Below, in pieces: positions 50,001-59,227 of a DNA stretch of 64,000 nt. Under the pieces are notes generated by a model. That model worked only from the letters and a program-made list of their open reading frames with translations. It searched no databases and was not told where the DNA came from. The DNA comes from Scalesia atractyloides (taxonomy: Eukaryota > Streptophyta > Magnoliopsida > Asterales > Asteraceae): assembly GCA_947069175.1 (NCBI GenBank), contig CAMTDV010000030.1:95752411-95816410 (forward strand), given 5' to 3'. The translations under genes were made by a program, and so were the position numbers. Each line of letters begins with the position of its first letter. Position 1 is the first letter of the stretch.

Positions 50001-50067
50001 GGCATTTGCGTGTCGAGTATGGGGAGGCCGGTCTCTTATGAGCGAGCGGTGGCATGGAAAGTGGTGA
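44020..50067 (+). CDS. HD-ZIP class III homeobox protein, ATHB-8/ATHB-15 type, C-terminal frameshift
   Basis: There are 17 coding exons: 44020-44231, 44971-45130, 45208-45308, 45666-45756, 45885-45980, 46337-46450, 46553-46636, 46716-46871, 46953-47027, 47103-47209, 47814-48009, 48091-48276, 48385-48465, 48573-48707, 48789-49105, 49190-49295, 49831-50067. All have GT-AG junctions and matching phases. Domains: homeodomain (about 18-77, VWFQNRR), leucine zipper (about 80-118), START lipid-binding domain (about 158-370), and MEKHLA domain from about 700. The start MAMPCKDG, with YENGCFRQHTQN, places it with ATHB-8/ATHB-15 (CORONA) and not REVOLUTA or PHABULOSA. These nuclear transcription factors pattern vascular tissue, meristems and organ polarity, and are repressed by miR165/166. 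The frame runs normally to residue 796 (QQGFACLQG). A missing base in GGGG at 49999-50002 then sends it to a stop at 50065, giving 817 residues. The normal tail is present in the next frame to 50126. Confidence 0.93.
45746..45894 (+). promoter_or_regulatory. miR165/166 target site, split by intron 4
   Basis: CTGGAATGAAG (45746-45756, end of exon 4) joins CCTGGTCCGG (45885-45894, start of exon 5) to give the 21-base site encoding PGMKPGPDS in the START domain. It matches the known HD-ZIP III site, with mismatches only at its ends. The site exists only in spliced RNA. Confidence 0.92.
47401..47771. mobile_element. hAT MITE in intron 10
   Basis: Ends TAGGGCTGCAAACGAACC and GGTTCGTTTGCAGCCCTA are flanked by TCTAGTTT (47393-47400) and TTTAGTTT (47772-47779), an 8-bp duplication with one change. 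The interior is rich in GAACACGAAC. It lies within intron 10 (47210-47813), clear of the splice sites, and has lengthened that intron. Confidence 0.82.
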
Positions 50068-50126
50068 ATGAGGAAGAGAGGGATCACTGCCTCTGCTTTA
50101 TGTTCATCAACTGGTCGTTTGTTTAG
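50003..50126 (+). other. Out-of-frame tail of HD-ZIP III gene
   Basis: One frame over from the end of exon 17, the sequence encodes the conserved terminus: ICVSSMGRPVSYERAVAWKV, then an acidic linker, then FMFINWSFV and a TAG at 50124-50126. Because this tail is undamaged, the frameshift is either very recent or an assembly error. Confidence 0.85.
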
Positions 50127-51379
50127 TCTCGCTAGATGATCATGATGATGGTAGTTGGGTACCTGTTTTTTGTGTTTGGTAGTAAAACTTAAACTTTGAT
50201 CTTGATGTTCTACGAACGTTTATCCGACGTAGGCTTCATGATTTTGTCGTCCGTGTTTCCCGTTTTAGATTATGTTAGACGCCGGGAGCACAAACTAGAA
50301 AATCGTATATTTTGGTCTTATGATACTTTCGAGTACTGATTTAAAGGGTGGTAAAAGGCCTGTTTGTTTGTGGTGAAGTTTTGCATCTCAAGTGATTCTT
50401 ATTTTATGTCATCAAATGTTAAAACAAATCCAAGTTGTATCTATCGATACTATAGAATGTTCCAACTTCCAAGTATAATAATATAACCGTTGTGACTTGT
50501 TAAATAAGATACATACGAACAAATTTTGATCTTAGAGCATTCACATTGATTTTCTTATCCTTGTTAAAACACTACTTTTTCTTTCTTCTTTTCAATTAAA
50601 TAATATTTTTTATACCTTTATTATTACATTTTCTCTCTCTTCCACTCACAACCACTTTCAAAAATATTAAAAATTTATAAAAGATGAACAGTGTTCCCGT
50701 ATATTTCAGATGAACAGTAACATTTTTTATCTCCTCACTCACAACCATTCAAAACCATTCCTTACAATATAACTAACCCACTCACACGAATATACCAAAT
50801 TCATTGTGAACGCTCTTACTAGATTTTTGTGTCACACGGGTCATTCGTACATATTTTTGAGTCGAATGACGGGTTAAGACTTGATTATTGATCGACGCTT
50901 CACATTTTAGTATTTGACATTTTAACTTAATTACTAAAATGAATATTAGAGTATTAGAAAATGGACTATTAATATTGGACTTCATTTCTAATTACTTAAA
51001 TTGACTCTTTTTAATCTTGGACCAAACATTATTAATGTGAGTTCATAGTCATTTATTAAAAATTATATATGGAAGGATAAATCGAGAACTTATCTTAGCT
51101 AAAGAAATGCAGAAAACTCCATCTCCATCATACATCTCATGTGATAAATGGTGGATATTAAAAATGTACAAAAATTATTTTTTCAGACAAATGTTAAAGT
51201 CTAACAAAAAGTGTAAACACTTACACTTTTGTCTCTCCTCTCTCATCTAACACAAAAAATGTGACATCTAAATTGTTACATAAAAATCTTGATATAAAAA
51301 ATGCAACATGTTTTACGTGCATTACAAAATAACAACTAGGGTATGAATTTCTGACATGACACAAACCTAACATGAAATT
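50127..51379. other. 3' untranslated region and intergenic
   Basis: The first few hundred bases should be the homeobox gene 3' end; no strong AATAAA was identified. About 50530-50820 has the composition of an old repeat (CTCACTCACAACCA). No further gene is seen. Confidence 0.4.
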
Positions 51380-51828
51380 CAGGGGTTTAGTTTTAGGTTG
51401 AACCAGTTTAGCTAAATGGGTCAGATTTGGGTCAACCCGGTCGGGTTAACGGGTTGACCCGTTTAACCAATTAATAGTATATTTTATTTTTATACAATAA
51501 GTTTTATGTCATAAATTAGTCCGGGTGTGTACTTTATGCATAAGTGTAACTTAAAAGAGAGATTGACATAAAATTTTATAATCAAAATGCAATTGTATTA
51601 TATATATTTGTGTTTTCTGTAGTAAAATTTTAATTTTCATGTATTAGTTTGCGATTTAAAAAAAAAATTGAAACTTCGAGTTGAACGGGCTGGTCAACCT
51701 ACTGATATTCGGGTCACGTTCAGGTTCATATGTATGATAAGATTTTCAGGTTCGGGTTCGTCTAAACTTTCGGGTTTGGGTCGGGTTGAACCCGCCAACC
51801 TACGAACCCAATCTGTTTAGCACCCCTA
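51380..51828. mobile_element. hAT MITE, decayed
   Basis: The right end GTTTAGCACCCCTA and the left AGGGGTTTAG, with internal GGGTCAACCCGGTCGGGTTAA and CGGGTCGGGTTGAACCCG facing it, indicate the same kind of MITE as at 19.1 kb. No duplication survives. Confidence 0.55.
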
Positions 51829-52145
51829 ATAAAAACTTAATAAACTATAAGTTCTAAAATTCATACACTTTATATAATCTAAAAAACTGTTGTGAAAACA
51901 TTGTAAAAATGTATTACAGATGAGATACAAAAAGAAATGTGGCCGGGACAAACCATAAAATCAGGGCCCTTTTAATTTTTCCCCATATAAACTCTTTTCT
52001 TTTAACCTGGCTTGCGACAACCAATTATAAACTTAAAAAGTATAGTGGGCTGACTTAATTTTTTTATAAGTTATATAATTTATCAAATTATTAATGCAAA
52101 TTGTTTAATGAGGCCATGAGAATTGATGATACGAGCGAATAGTGC

Positions 52146-52766
52146 GTTGAAGGTAGATAAAAGTGTTCAAGATAAAAAGGATCTAGGCCATTAATTCTTT
52201 AAAGAGTAAACTTTCGTTTTGCTCCCTATGGTTTGGTTGTTTTAACGGTTTTGCCCAATCCTTTAAAAATAGTCATTTTACTTCCTGATCTATAAAGCTT
52301 ATCTCTATTTCATTCCCCGCCCCTAACGCTTTCCAGTTCAACTGTTAAATTCTGGTCACATACCCCTCACAATAGGGGCATTTTAGTCTTTACCCATCAT
52401 CTCTTGTAAAAAACCACTTATTTTTTTTCTCAGTCTTCTCTGTCTTCCTTCTGTGCATTGAAGGTAGATAAAAGTGTTCAAGATAAAAAGGATCTAGGCC
52501 ATTAATTCTTTAAAGAGTAAACTTTTGTTTTGCTTCCTATGGTTTGGTTGTTTTAACGGTTTTGCCCAAATCCTTTAAAAATAGTCATTTTACTTCCTGA
52601 TCTATAAAGCTTATCTCTATTTCATTCCCCGCCCCTAACGCCATCCAATTCAACTGTTAAATTCTGGTCACGTACCCCTCACAAGAGGGGCATTTTAGTC
52701 TTTACCCATCATCTCTTGTAAAAAACCACTTATTTTTTTTCTCAGTCTTCTCTGTCTTCCTTCTGT
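52146..52766. repeat. Tandem duplication across a MULE border, about 311-bp unit
   Basis: Units at about 52146-52454 and 52455-52766 are nearly identical. Each includes host flank (AAGGTAGATAAAAGTGTTCA), the 9-bp target duplication TTCTTTAAA and the left arm of the MULE. The duplication therefore happened after that insertion. Confidence 0.85.
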
Positions 52767-53236
52767 ATCACCACTCTCTACCTTCTCTCTAAAAACCTCC
52801 ACCACAAATGACCACTGACCACCGCCACACCACCACAACCATTGGTTGCCAACATACTACCCCTTTCTCTCTAGAACCAAGCTAATTAACTAAAATTTAT
52901 AAGTCAAAATGCAATGTTCTCTGTTTTCCTCCTCTTCGAGCTTCAGATTCAAATCCTCAAGCAAACAAAAAACACTAGCTACAATAACATTGGCAGTCTA
53001 AAGTCGTCATTTCACTTGTGATTCCAAAAGTATGCTTGATTATGGCATTAGCATACTAGACATTCCAACGACACAGTACCATCTAAATCCATAAGCTTCG
53101 TCATAATCGCTTCCGCTTCATCTTTCGTAATCCATTTCTTTACCACAATCGACACTGTCTCCACCAAATCTTTCAACTCCAAATCCGTAAACCCCCTCCC
53201 CACCTCTTTAATAATCTTAATCTTCGTGGCCGCCAC

Positions 53237-53241
53237 CGCAC
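53237..53241. repeat. Copia target-site duplication, left
   Basis: CGCAC here and at 58337-58341 directly flank the two LTRs, as expected for a 5-bp copia duplication. Confidence 0.9.
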
Positions 53242-53495
53242 TGATAGAAAGTTGATTCAAGAACACTGAATTGATGTGTGTATTTTGTACATATCATTAC
53301 AAAGACGGGTATTCTATTTATACACAAAAAACGCAATCTAAATATAGAAGACAGCGGCTGATTGCTAGCTGTCTTTATCTTTGCTGTTTGATTGCTGAAG
53401 ATTAGCTGGATATGCAGCTGTGGATTAACTGCCGCAGGATATCCGGCTGTCGATTAGCTGCGGTTTATTCCAAGGTTAGTCTTTCCTTTCTAACA
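53242..53495 (-). repeat. Copia 3' LTR
   Basis: TGTTAG to TATCA on the minus strand, 254 bp. Its first bases supply the polyprotein stop codon (TGT TAG). Confidence 0.93.
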
Positions 53496-56400
53496 CTCCC
53501 CCTCAAGTTGAATAGTTGGATTTCCAAAATTCAACTTGCCCAAACAATCATTGAGAATTTTCCCGTTAACTGCTTTTGTTAGAATGTCAGCAAGCTGATC
53601 CTTTGATCGAACGAATGGTAATTCAATCGTACCATCTTCCAACTTTTCTTTGATGAAGTTCCTATCAACTTCCACGTGTTTTGTTCGATCATGTTGAACT
53701 GGGTTTTCTGAAATCTGAATTGCAGCTTTATTATCACACATAATCTTACTTGTTTCTTTTGGTGGAAAACCAATCTCAGCTAAGAGTCTCCGCATCCACA
53801 TGGCTTCTGTTAAGCCTCGAGTTATACCTCTAAATTCAGCTTCTGCACTTGAAAGAGCAACCACTTTTTGTTTTTTACTCCTCCAAGTGACAAGATTCCC
53901 ACCAACTAGAGCGAAGTAGCCTGCTGTTGACCTCCGACTTCCCTTATCTCCTGCCCAGTCTGCATCAGTATAGACTTGAACATTTAGGTGTCCATGTGAT
54001 TCAAACAGGACTCCATGACCCACTGTTCCTTTGAGATATCTAATAATTCTCCAAACTGCTTCCATATGTGACTGTTGAGGTTGGTGCATGAACTGACTTA
54101 CTACCCCTACAGCATAGGCGATGTCTGGACGAGTGTGTGAGAGATATATTAGTTTTCCCACCAGCCGTTGGTATCTTTCTTTATTTGCTAATTTTGCTCC
54201 TTCTTCCATGTAAAGTTTTTGGTTTACACTCATAGGAGTATCTGCCGGTTTGCAATCGATCATTCCAATTTCTGCCAACAGGTCTAAGACATACTTCTTT
54301 TGACTAATGAAGATTCCTTGTTTCGACCTTAGTACTTCAATACCGAGGAAATACTTAAGTCTGCCCAAATCTTTCATTTCAAATTCAGCAAACAAGTTTT
54401 CTTTGAGTTTTACCATTTCTTCTCTATCGTTCCCTGTAATGATCATATCATCTACATAGATGATTAGACAGGTTACGAATTTGCCTCTTTTTTTGAGAAA
54501 CAAAGTATGATCGGCATTACTTTGTTTATATCCAAATTTTTTCATAGCTACCGTAAATCTGCCAAACCAGGCCCGGGGAGACTGCTTCAAACCATAAAGG
54601 GATTTCTTCAGACGGCAAACTTCTCCAGTTTTGAAATCTTTTGTGAATCCTGGAGGAGCATCCATAAATACCTCTTCGTCTAGGTCCCCGTGTAAGAAGG
54701 CATTTTTTACATCAAACTGTTGAAGTGGCCACCCTTCATTTGCAGCTATCGAAAAAAGGACCCTGATTGTGTTCATTTTTGCAACCGGGGAGAATGTTTC
54801 AGCATAGTCAATCCCATGTGTCTGAGTATACCCCTTTGCTACCAGTCGGGCTTTATATCTTTCAATTGTACCATCTGGTTTATACTTAATCGTATAGACC
54901 CAACGACAACCCACGGATTTCTTTCCCAACGGAAGAGTACACTTTTCCCATGTATTGTTCTTGGTTAGGGCTTCCATTTCTGTGTTCATTGCTTCCTTCC
55001 AATGTTTAGATTTTAAGGCTTGATCTACGTTTGTAGGAGTTTCTTCGGAATAAACAGATGAGATAAATGCTTTGGCTTCCTTAGTGAAGTTTCCATCGGC
55101 CACACTAGCTATAGGATAACTAGATCTTCTCGGTTCTTTTTCAGGAGAATACCGTTTCGGAGGAACCCCTCTGTTTGTTCTAGGGGGTAACACATATCTC
55201 GATGGTGGTTCTTCTTGTCTGGATTCATCTGCCTGCAAATTTTCAGTTTGTTCTGTGGCAGTTTCATGGTTAGAAGTATTGGTGTCCTCAAAGTCATTAG
55301 AAACTTCAAAAATACCACCAGACTGAATAGGATGAGTATCACTTACCTCGGACACCAGGTTAGGAGGAACATTAGGACCGTCAGTGGCACTGAGATTGGG
55401 TTCTGGTGACTCTGTGGTTGGTGACTCTGTAGTTGGTACATAGGGAACATATTCCAACCAGCTTAGTGTGTCTAAACATTCCTTCTCCCCCTGACCACTG
55501 AGTTGGGAATTGTAGTAATACTCGGTTTCAAGAAAGTCACAGTTCATTGTGGTAAACATATGACGTGTTTTTGGATTATAACATCTGTATCCCTTTTGAT
55601 TCATTCCATACCCGACAAAGACACATTTTTCAGCACAAGGGTCAAGTTTGGTTCGATCTGATTTAGGTATGTGAACAAAGGAAGTACATCCAAAGATTCG
55701 TGGTTGAAGGGTGAGAACTGAGGGTAGTTTGAAGAATTTTGAAAGGGTGTGTAATGGAGTGTTAAGCTTTAGGATTTTTGTTGGGAGTCGGTTGAGAAGA
55801 TAGGTAGCAGTAGCAAGGGCTTCAGGCCAAAAATATTTCGGGACCTGGGATTCAATCAGGAGGGCTCGTGTCATTTCTAGCAAAATGCGATTTTTCCTTT
55901 CGGCGACACCGTTTTGTTCTGGGGTATTTGGGCATGTAGTTTGGTGGATTATTCCCTTGTCTTGGAAAAAGGATTTAAACAAGGTATTAACAAATTCACC
56001 GCCATTATCAGATCGGAATATTTGGATGTTTGTTTGAAATTGGGTTTGAATCATGGCGTAAAACATAGTGAATTTTTCAAATACTTCGGATTTGTTTTTC
56101 AAAAAATAAACCCAGGTCATTCGGGTACAATCATCAACGAACATCACAAAGTACCGAAGGTTTTGTCCTCCAAGAACTGGGGCAGGACCCCATACGTCAG
56201 AATGGATTAATGAAAATGGCAAAGCAGCCTTAGTGTTATTGGGTTTAAAAGTTTTTCTATGGCTTTTTGCTAAAACACATGTTTCACAATGTGACATAGA
56301 ATTAACTGGAAATAGTTTCGGAAATAAAATATGCGAATAACTTGCAGAAGGATGACCTAATCTCCGGTGCCATAGCCAAGCTTCCCGTTCCGATGTCCCA

Positions 56401-57998
56401 TGAGTCAGCATCACAGCACCAGTTTGAGTCACCTCATCCACATAGTACAACCCTTGATTTTCAGTGCCACGCCCAATGATCACTCCCGTCCTGATATCCT
56501 GTAAAATACAAAACGTAGGGTACATTAGGACAATACAGTTGAGTTCCTTCGTGACATGGCTGATGGAAAGCAGCTTATGTGATAACGAAGGAACATAAAG
56601 ACAATTAGAGATTTTTATTGTGGGTGAAATCTCAATAGTTCCTCCCGATTTTACATCCATTATTCCTCCGTTTGCCGTTTGAATATGTGTTTTTTCTGGT
56701 ATGGTTGCTGAAATAATATCCGATAGCTCATAAGTCATCGTATCGGTTGCGCCACAATCAAAAATCCATAGTTTTTGTTTTTTATGTTCGTGGGCCATAT
56801 TGGCTTTTCCCTTATTTCCAGGGACTGTTTGTGTAATATTTGTTTTTAAAAGTGACCGAGAGACTATATGTGTATTATCTTCGTCTTCTTCACTTATGTA
56901 TGAATTAGGGTTTGAGGGTTGCGCCCCAAACCCTTTACCTGTTGTTTCTTCGTCATCTGCTTTGGCCACTCCGCCGAAGCCCGATCTGTTCCGGCTTTCA
57001 TCTTTGGGAGCTTCTCGGTTAGCGGCGCCGGATGACTTTCCTTTTTCTGTAGTCTTTGTGCCTCTCTTCTGACCATCAGACCACCATTCCGGATATCCGA
57101 CGAGTTTGAAACATTGTTCCCGGGTATGTTTCATCATCCCGCAATGATCACACTTGAGGTGAGATTTGTCGTCTTTACTTGTTCCGATTCTTTTTTCACC
57201 GGTTCGTCGGTAACCCTTTGACGCAAGCCCTAGTCCGTCAATTTCCGAGGCCATTAGACCCACTGTGATACCCTGTGCGTCATTGAGAGGTGTTCCCAGA
57301 ATATTCTGGTGAGCGGCCTCCTTGCGGACAGTAGAGTATGCAGTTTCTACGGTTGGAAGGGGCTCTAACCGGAGTATTTCCCTTTTTATAGGATCATATT
57401 TCCGGTTGAGAGCGTTTAGAAACTGGAACAGTTTCTGTTCCGACCTGATTTTGTGATACACTTGGATATCGGCTGGGCAGGTCATAGGGTTTGGGTCAAT
57501 CCGATCAATTTCTCCCCATACTCCTTGGAGTATAATCCACAATTCTTCTAGGGAGAGATTGTTCTGTTTGATTTCATTCGCCTTGACATGTAGATTGAAA
57601 GTTTGGAGCTTGTCACGCCCACTGCTATATGTTATAGCTAGGGCATCCCACAGCGATTTTGCTGTTGGGAATTCGGTTAGATTGCTGGCAAGAGTTGGTT
57701 CGATGTTCTGTATGAGCCATGAGAAGACGACTAGGTCGTCTTGTTCCCATTGCTCATACTGCTCGCTGGTTTGATTTGGTGGGTTGGTTGATAGATGATT
57801 TAGAAAGGTTTTTGACTTACCGCCTATGGCTACCCTCATCATCCGGGTCCATAAGGCGTAATTCTGACTATTGAGCTTGAGGTTTATTTGAAGGTTATCG
57901 GATAGTTTTGGGTTTCGGTTTTGTGGGTTAAGGCCATTCTTGAGCAGATTGGCGATTTGAATGGATAAATCTTCTCCCAAGTTACCGGCTTCGGCCAT
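53490..57998 (-). CDS. Copia gag-pol polyprotein, 1502 aa
   Basis: Domains in order: Gag (UBN2-type) about 40-230; CCHC zinc knuckle 283-296 (CDHC-X4-H-X4-C); aspartic protease near 411-422 (DCGATD, where many copies have DSGA); GAG-pre-integrase HHCC region 543-580; integrase core with D601, D664 and E700 (DVWGP, RSDNGGEF, NGVAERKN); reverse transcriptase about 1010-1250 with YVDD at 1181-1184; RNase H about 1340-1475 (YTDADWAG, SSAEAE). The Gag-INT-RT order is that of copia elements. The polyprotein is cut by its own protease into particle, integrase and RT/RNase H. No stop or shift breaks it, and all catalytic motifs seen are intact. The stop codon straddles into the 3' LTR. It may still be active, though expression is not shown. 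Confidence 0.95.
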   Translation of the reverse strand: MAEAGNLGEDLSIQIANLLKNGLNPQNRNPKLSDNLQINLKLNSQNYALWTRMMRVAIGGKSKTFLNHLSTNPPNQTSEQYEQWEQDDLVVFSWLIQNIEPTLASNLTEFPTAKSLWDALAITYSSGRDKLQTFNLHVKANEIKQNNLSLEELWIILQGVWGEIDRIDPNPMTCPADIQVYHKIRSEQKLFQFLNALNRKYDPIKREILRLEPLPTVETAYSTVRKEAAHQNILGTPLNDAQGITVGLMASEIDGLGLASKGYRRTGEKRIGTSKDDKSHLKCDHCGMMKHTREQCFKLVGYPEWWSDGQKRGTKTTEKGKSSGAANREAPKDESRNRSGFGGVAKADDEETTGKGFGAQPSNPNSYISEEDEDNTHIVSRSLLKTNITQTVPGNKGKANMAHEHKKQKLWIFDCGATDTMTYELSDIISATIPEKTHIQTANGGIMDVKSGGTIEISPTIKISNCLYVPSLSHKLLSISHVTKELNCIVLMYPTFCILQDIRTGVIIGRGTENQGLYYVDEVTQTGAVMLTHGTSEREAWLWHRRLGHPSASYSHILFPKLFPVNSMSHCETCVLAKSHRKTFKPNNTKAALPFSLIHSDVWGPAPVLGGQNLRYFVMFVDDCTRMTWVYFLKNKSEVFEKFTMFYAMIQTQFQTNIQIFRSDNGGEFVNTLFKSFFQDKGIIHQTTCPNTPEQNGVAERKNRILLEMTRALLIESQVPKYFWPEALATATYLLNRLPTKILKLNTPLHTLSKFFKLPSVLTLQPRIFGCTSFVHIPKSDRTKLDPCAEKCVFVGYGMNQKGYRCYNPKTRHMFTTMNCDFLETEYYYNSQLSGQGEKECLDTLSWLEYVPYVPTTESPTTESPEPNLSATDGPNVPPNLVSEVSDTHPIQSGGIFEVSNDFEDTNTSNHETATEQTENLQADESRQEEPPSRYVLPPRTNRGVPPKRYSPEKEPRRSSYPIASVADGNFTKEAKAFISSVYSEETPTNVDQALKSKHWKEAMNTEMEALTKNNTWEKCTLPLGKKSVGCRWVYTIKYKPDGTIERYKARLVAKGYTQTHGIDYAETFSPVAKMNTIRVLFSIAANEGWPLQQFDVKNAFLHGDLDEEVFMDAPPGFTKDFKTGEVCRLKKSLYGLKQSPRAWFGRFTVAMKKFGYKQSNADHTLFLKKRGKFVTCLIIYVDDMIITGNDREEMVKLKENLFAEFEMKDLGRLKYFLGIEVLRSKQGIFISQKKYVLDLLAEIGMIDCKPADTPMSVNQKLYMEEGAKLANKERYQRLVGKLIYLSHTRPDIAYAVGVVSQFMHQPQQSHMEAVWRIIRYLKGTVGHGVLFESHGHLNVQVYTDADWAGDKGSRRSTAGYFALVGGNLVTWRSKKQKVVALSSAEAEFRGITRGLTEAMWMRRLLAEIGFPPKETSKIMCDNKAAIQISENPVQHDRTKHVEVDRNFIKEKLEDGTIELPFVRSKDQLADILTKAVNGKILNDCLGKLNFGNPTIQLEGEC
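53496..53510 (-). other. Copia polypurine tract
   Basis: On the minus strand CAACTTGAGGGGGAG lies directly before the 3' LTR. It is the expected primer for plus-strand synthesis and also encodes the last residues of the polyprotein. Confidence 0.85.
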
Positions 57999-58063
57999 GG
58001 CAGCTTGGTTGAGAGGATGATTCGGTTTTGGGTGAGCAAGGTAGATGATGAACAGGTCAAGAA

Positions 58064-58082
58064 CGACACTGCTCTGATACCA
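58064..58082 (-). other. Copia primer-binding site (initiator Met tRNA)
   Basis: On the minus strand TGGTATCAGAGCAGTGTCG follows the 5' LTR with no gap. TGGTATCAGAGC is complementary to the 3' end of plant initiator methionine tRNA. Confidence 0.9.
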
Positions 58083-58336
58083 TGATAGAAAGTTGATTCA
58101 AGAACACTGAATTGATGTGTGTATTTTGTACATATCATTACAAAGACGGGTATTCTATTTATACACAAAAAACGCAATCTAAATATAGAAGACAGCGGCT
58201 GATTGCTAGCTGTCTTTATCTTTGCTGTTTGATTGCTGAAGATTAGCTGGATATGCAGCTGTGGATTAACTGCCGCAGGATATCCGGCTGTCGATTAGCT
58301 GCGGTTTATTCCAAGGTTAGTCTTTCCTTTCTAACA
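58083..58336 (-). repeat. Copia 5' LTR
   Basis: A 254-bp copy, apparently identical to the 3' LTR. TATAAATA at 58156-58163 (minus sense) is the likely TATA box driving the element. Confidence 0.93.
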
Positions 58337-59227
58337 CGCACTAGCACCTGCGCCGAAACCGGGCACCGAACTCACACCGGTTACTAATGGGCTGTAAGTT
58401 GAGATTGAGGTAGTCTGGTAACTCACATAAGTGCAGAATCCAAAAAGTTAAGGTTTTTAAACTCAGATCTGGGTAAACAGATCTCAACAACCGATTATCT
58501 CCAGCGCGCTTCGTCTCACACCCCTATAAAGCTTCGTGGATTTTAGAGGTAGAGGGTTTCAGATGGAGGTGGTCTGGCTGCGACGGAGGTGGTGTGGCGG
58601 TGATTTGGGTGCTTCTGACATTCTAGAAAGGAAGGGGTAGTTGGTGGTGGTGCTAGTGACGGCTAATGGTGGTGGTTTATAGAGTAGTTAGGGAGGTGTG
58701 GTAGTCTGGTAAAGAAGGAAAAGAGAGAGAACGCTAAGAAAAAATGAATAAAAAAGAAAAGTTAACTCTAATTATTAATATTAATTTTCTTATCAATAAA
58801 AAAGATGTTAAAGTTATATGGGATGGGAAAGACTAAAATGCCCCTCTTGTGAGGGGTATGTGACCAGGATTTAACAGTTGAATTGGATGACGTTAGGGGT
58901 GGTGAGTGAAATATCAGGGAGTAAAATGGCTATTTTATAGAACTTGGACAAAATCGTTAAAACGACCAAACCATAGTAAGTAAAACAGAAGTTTACTCTT
59001 CTTTAAATTTTGAGTCTAGATATTATACTTGTTTTTAGCATTATTGCATTATGTTTTTACTTATCTGGGCTATTTTACTTATTTGTTTTATGTTATATTG
59101 GGAGACCACAAGTCAGTTGGATAACAATAAAAAAACTTCAATTGATAAATTACTTAACCAACAAGAATCCTACTTCTTCTATAATACGACTTCAAGAGAA
59201 AGGATCAAACATAAAACACTTTTATTG

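Larger units (their letters stand above)
53242..58336 (-). mobile_element. Intact Ty1/copia retrotransposon, 5095 bp
   Basis: Two 254-bp LTRs, a primer-binding site, one uninterrupted polyprotein, a polypurine tract and a perfect target duplication are all present. The LTRs appear identical base for base, so the insertion is very recent. It landed inside the L7/L12 fragment of the MULE. Nothing needed for movement is visibly missing. Confidence 0.95.
53048..58440 (-). pseudogene. Mitochondrial-type ribosomal protein L7/L12 fragment, split by copia
   Basis: On the minus strand, the sequence right of the retrotransposon (about 58420-58342, TYSPLVTGVSSVPGFGAGAS) joins that on its left (53241-53048, AVAATKIKIIKEVGRGFTDL and then VKKWITKDEAEAIM). 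Both are in one frame, ending at a TAA at 53048. The pattern KIKIIKEV, FTDLxLK, DLVE, K-xTKDEAE is the C-terminal L7/L12 domain, which binds translation factors on the ribosomal stalk. It resembles the plant mitochondrial form. The usual LKEAKDLVE block has lost about three residues, and I see no start codon or transit peptide upstream. It is a captured, decaying fragment. The copia target duplication CGCAC falls within the codons for Ser-Ala. Confidence 0.6.
52204..58998. mobile_element. Pack-MULE-like element with gene fragment, split by copia
   Basis: The left end GAGTAAACTTTCGTTTTG (repeated near 52515) and right end GAGTAAACTTCTGTTTTA (reverse complement) have arms of about 180 bases with CCCCTCAC-AGAGGGG-type palindromes. 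The 9-bp duplication TTCTTTAAA lies at 52195-52203 and 58999-59007. Without the copia insertion and the extra left copy it would be about 1.4 kb. The interior carries an L7/L12-like gene fragment and no transposase, the layout called Pack-MULE. Confidence 0.75.

Noticed and set aside
54720..57774. Plus-strand open frames across the copia element
   Set aside because: Shadows of the intact minus-strand polyprotein.
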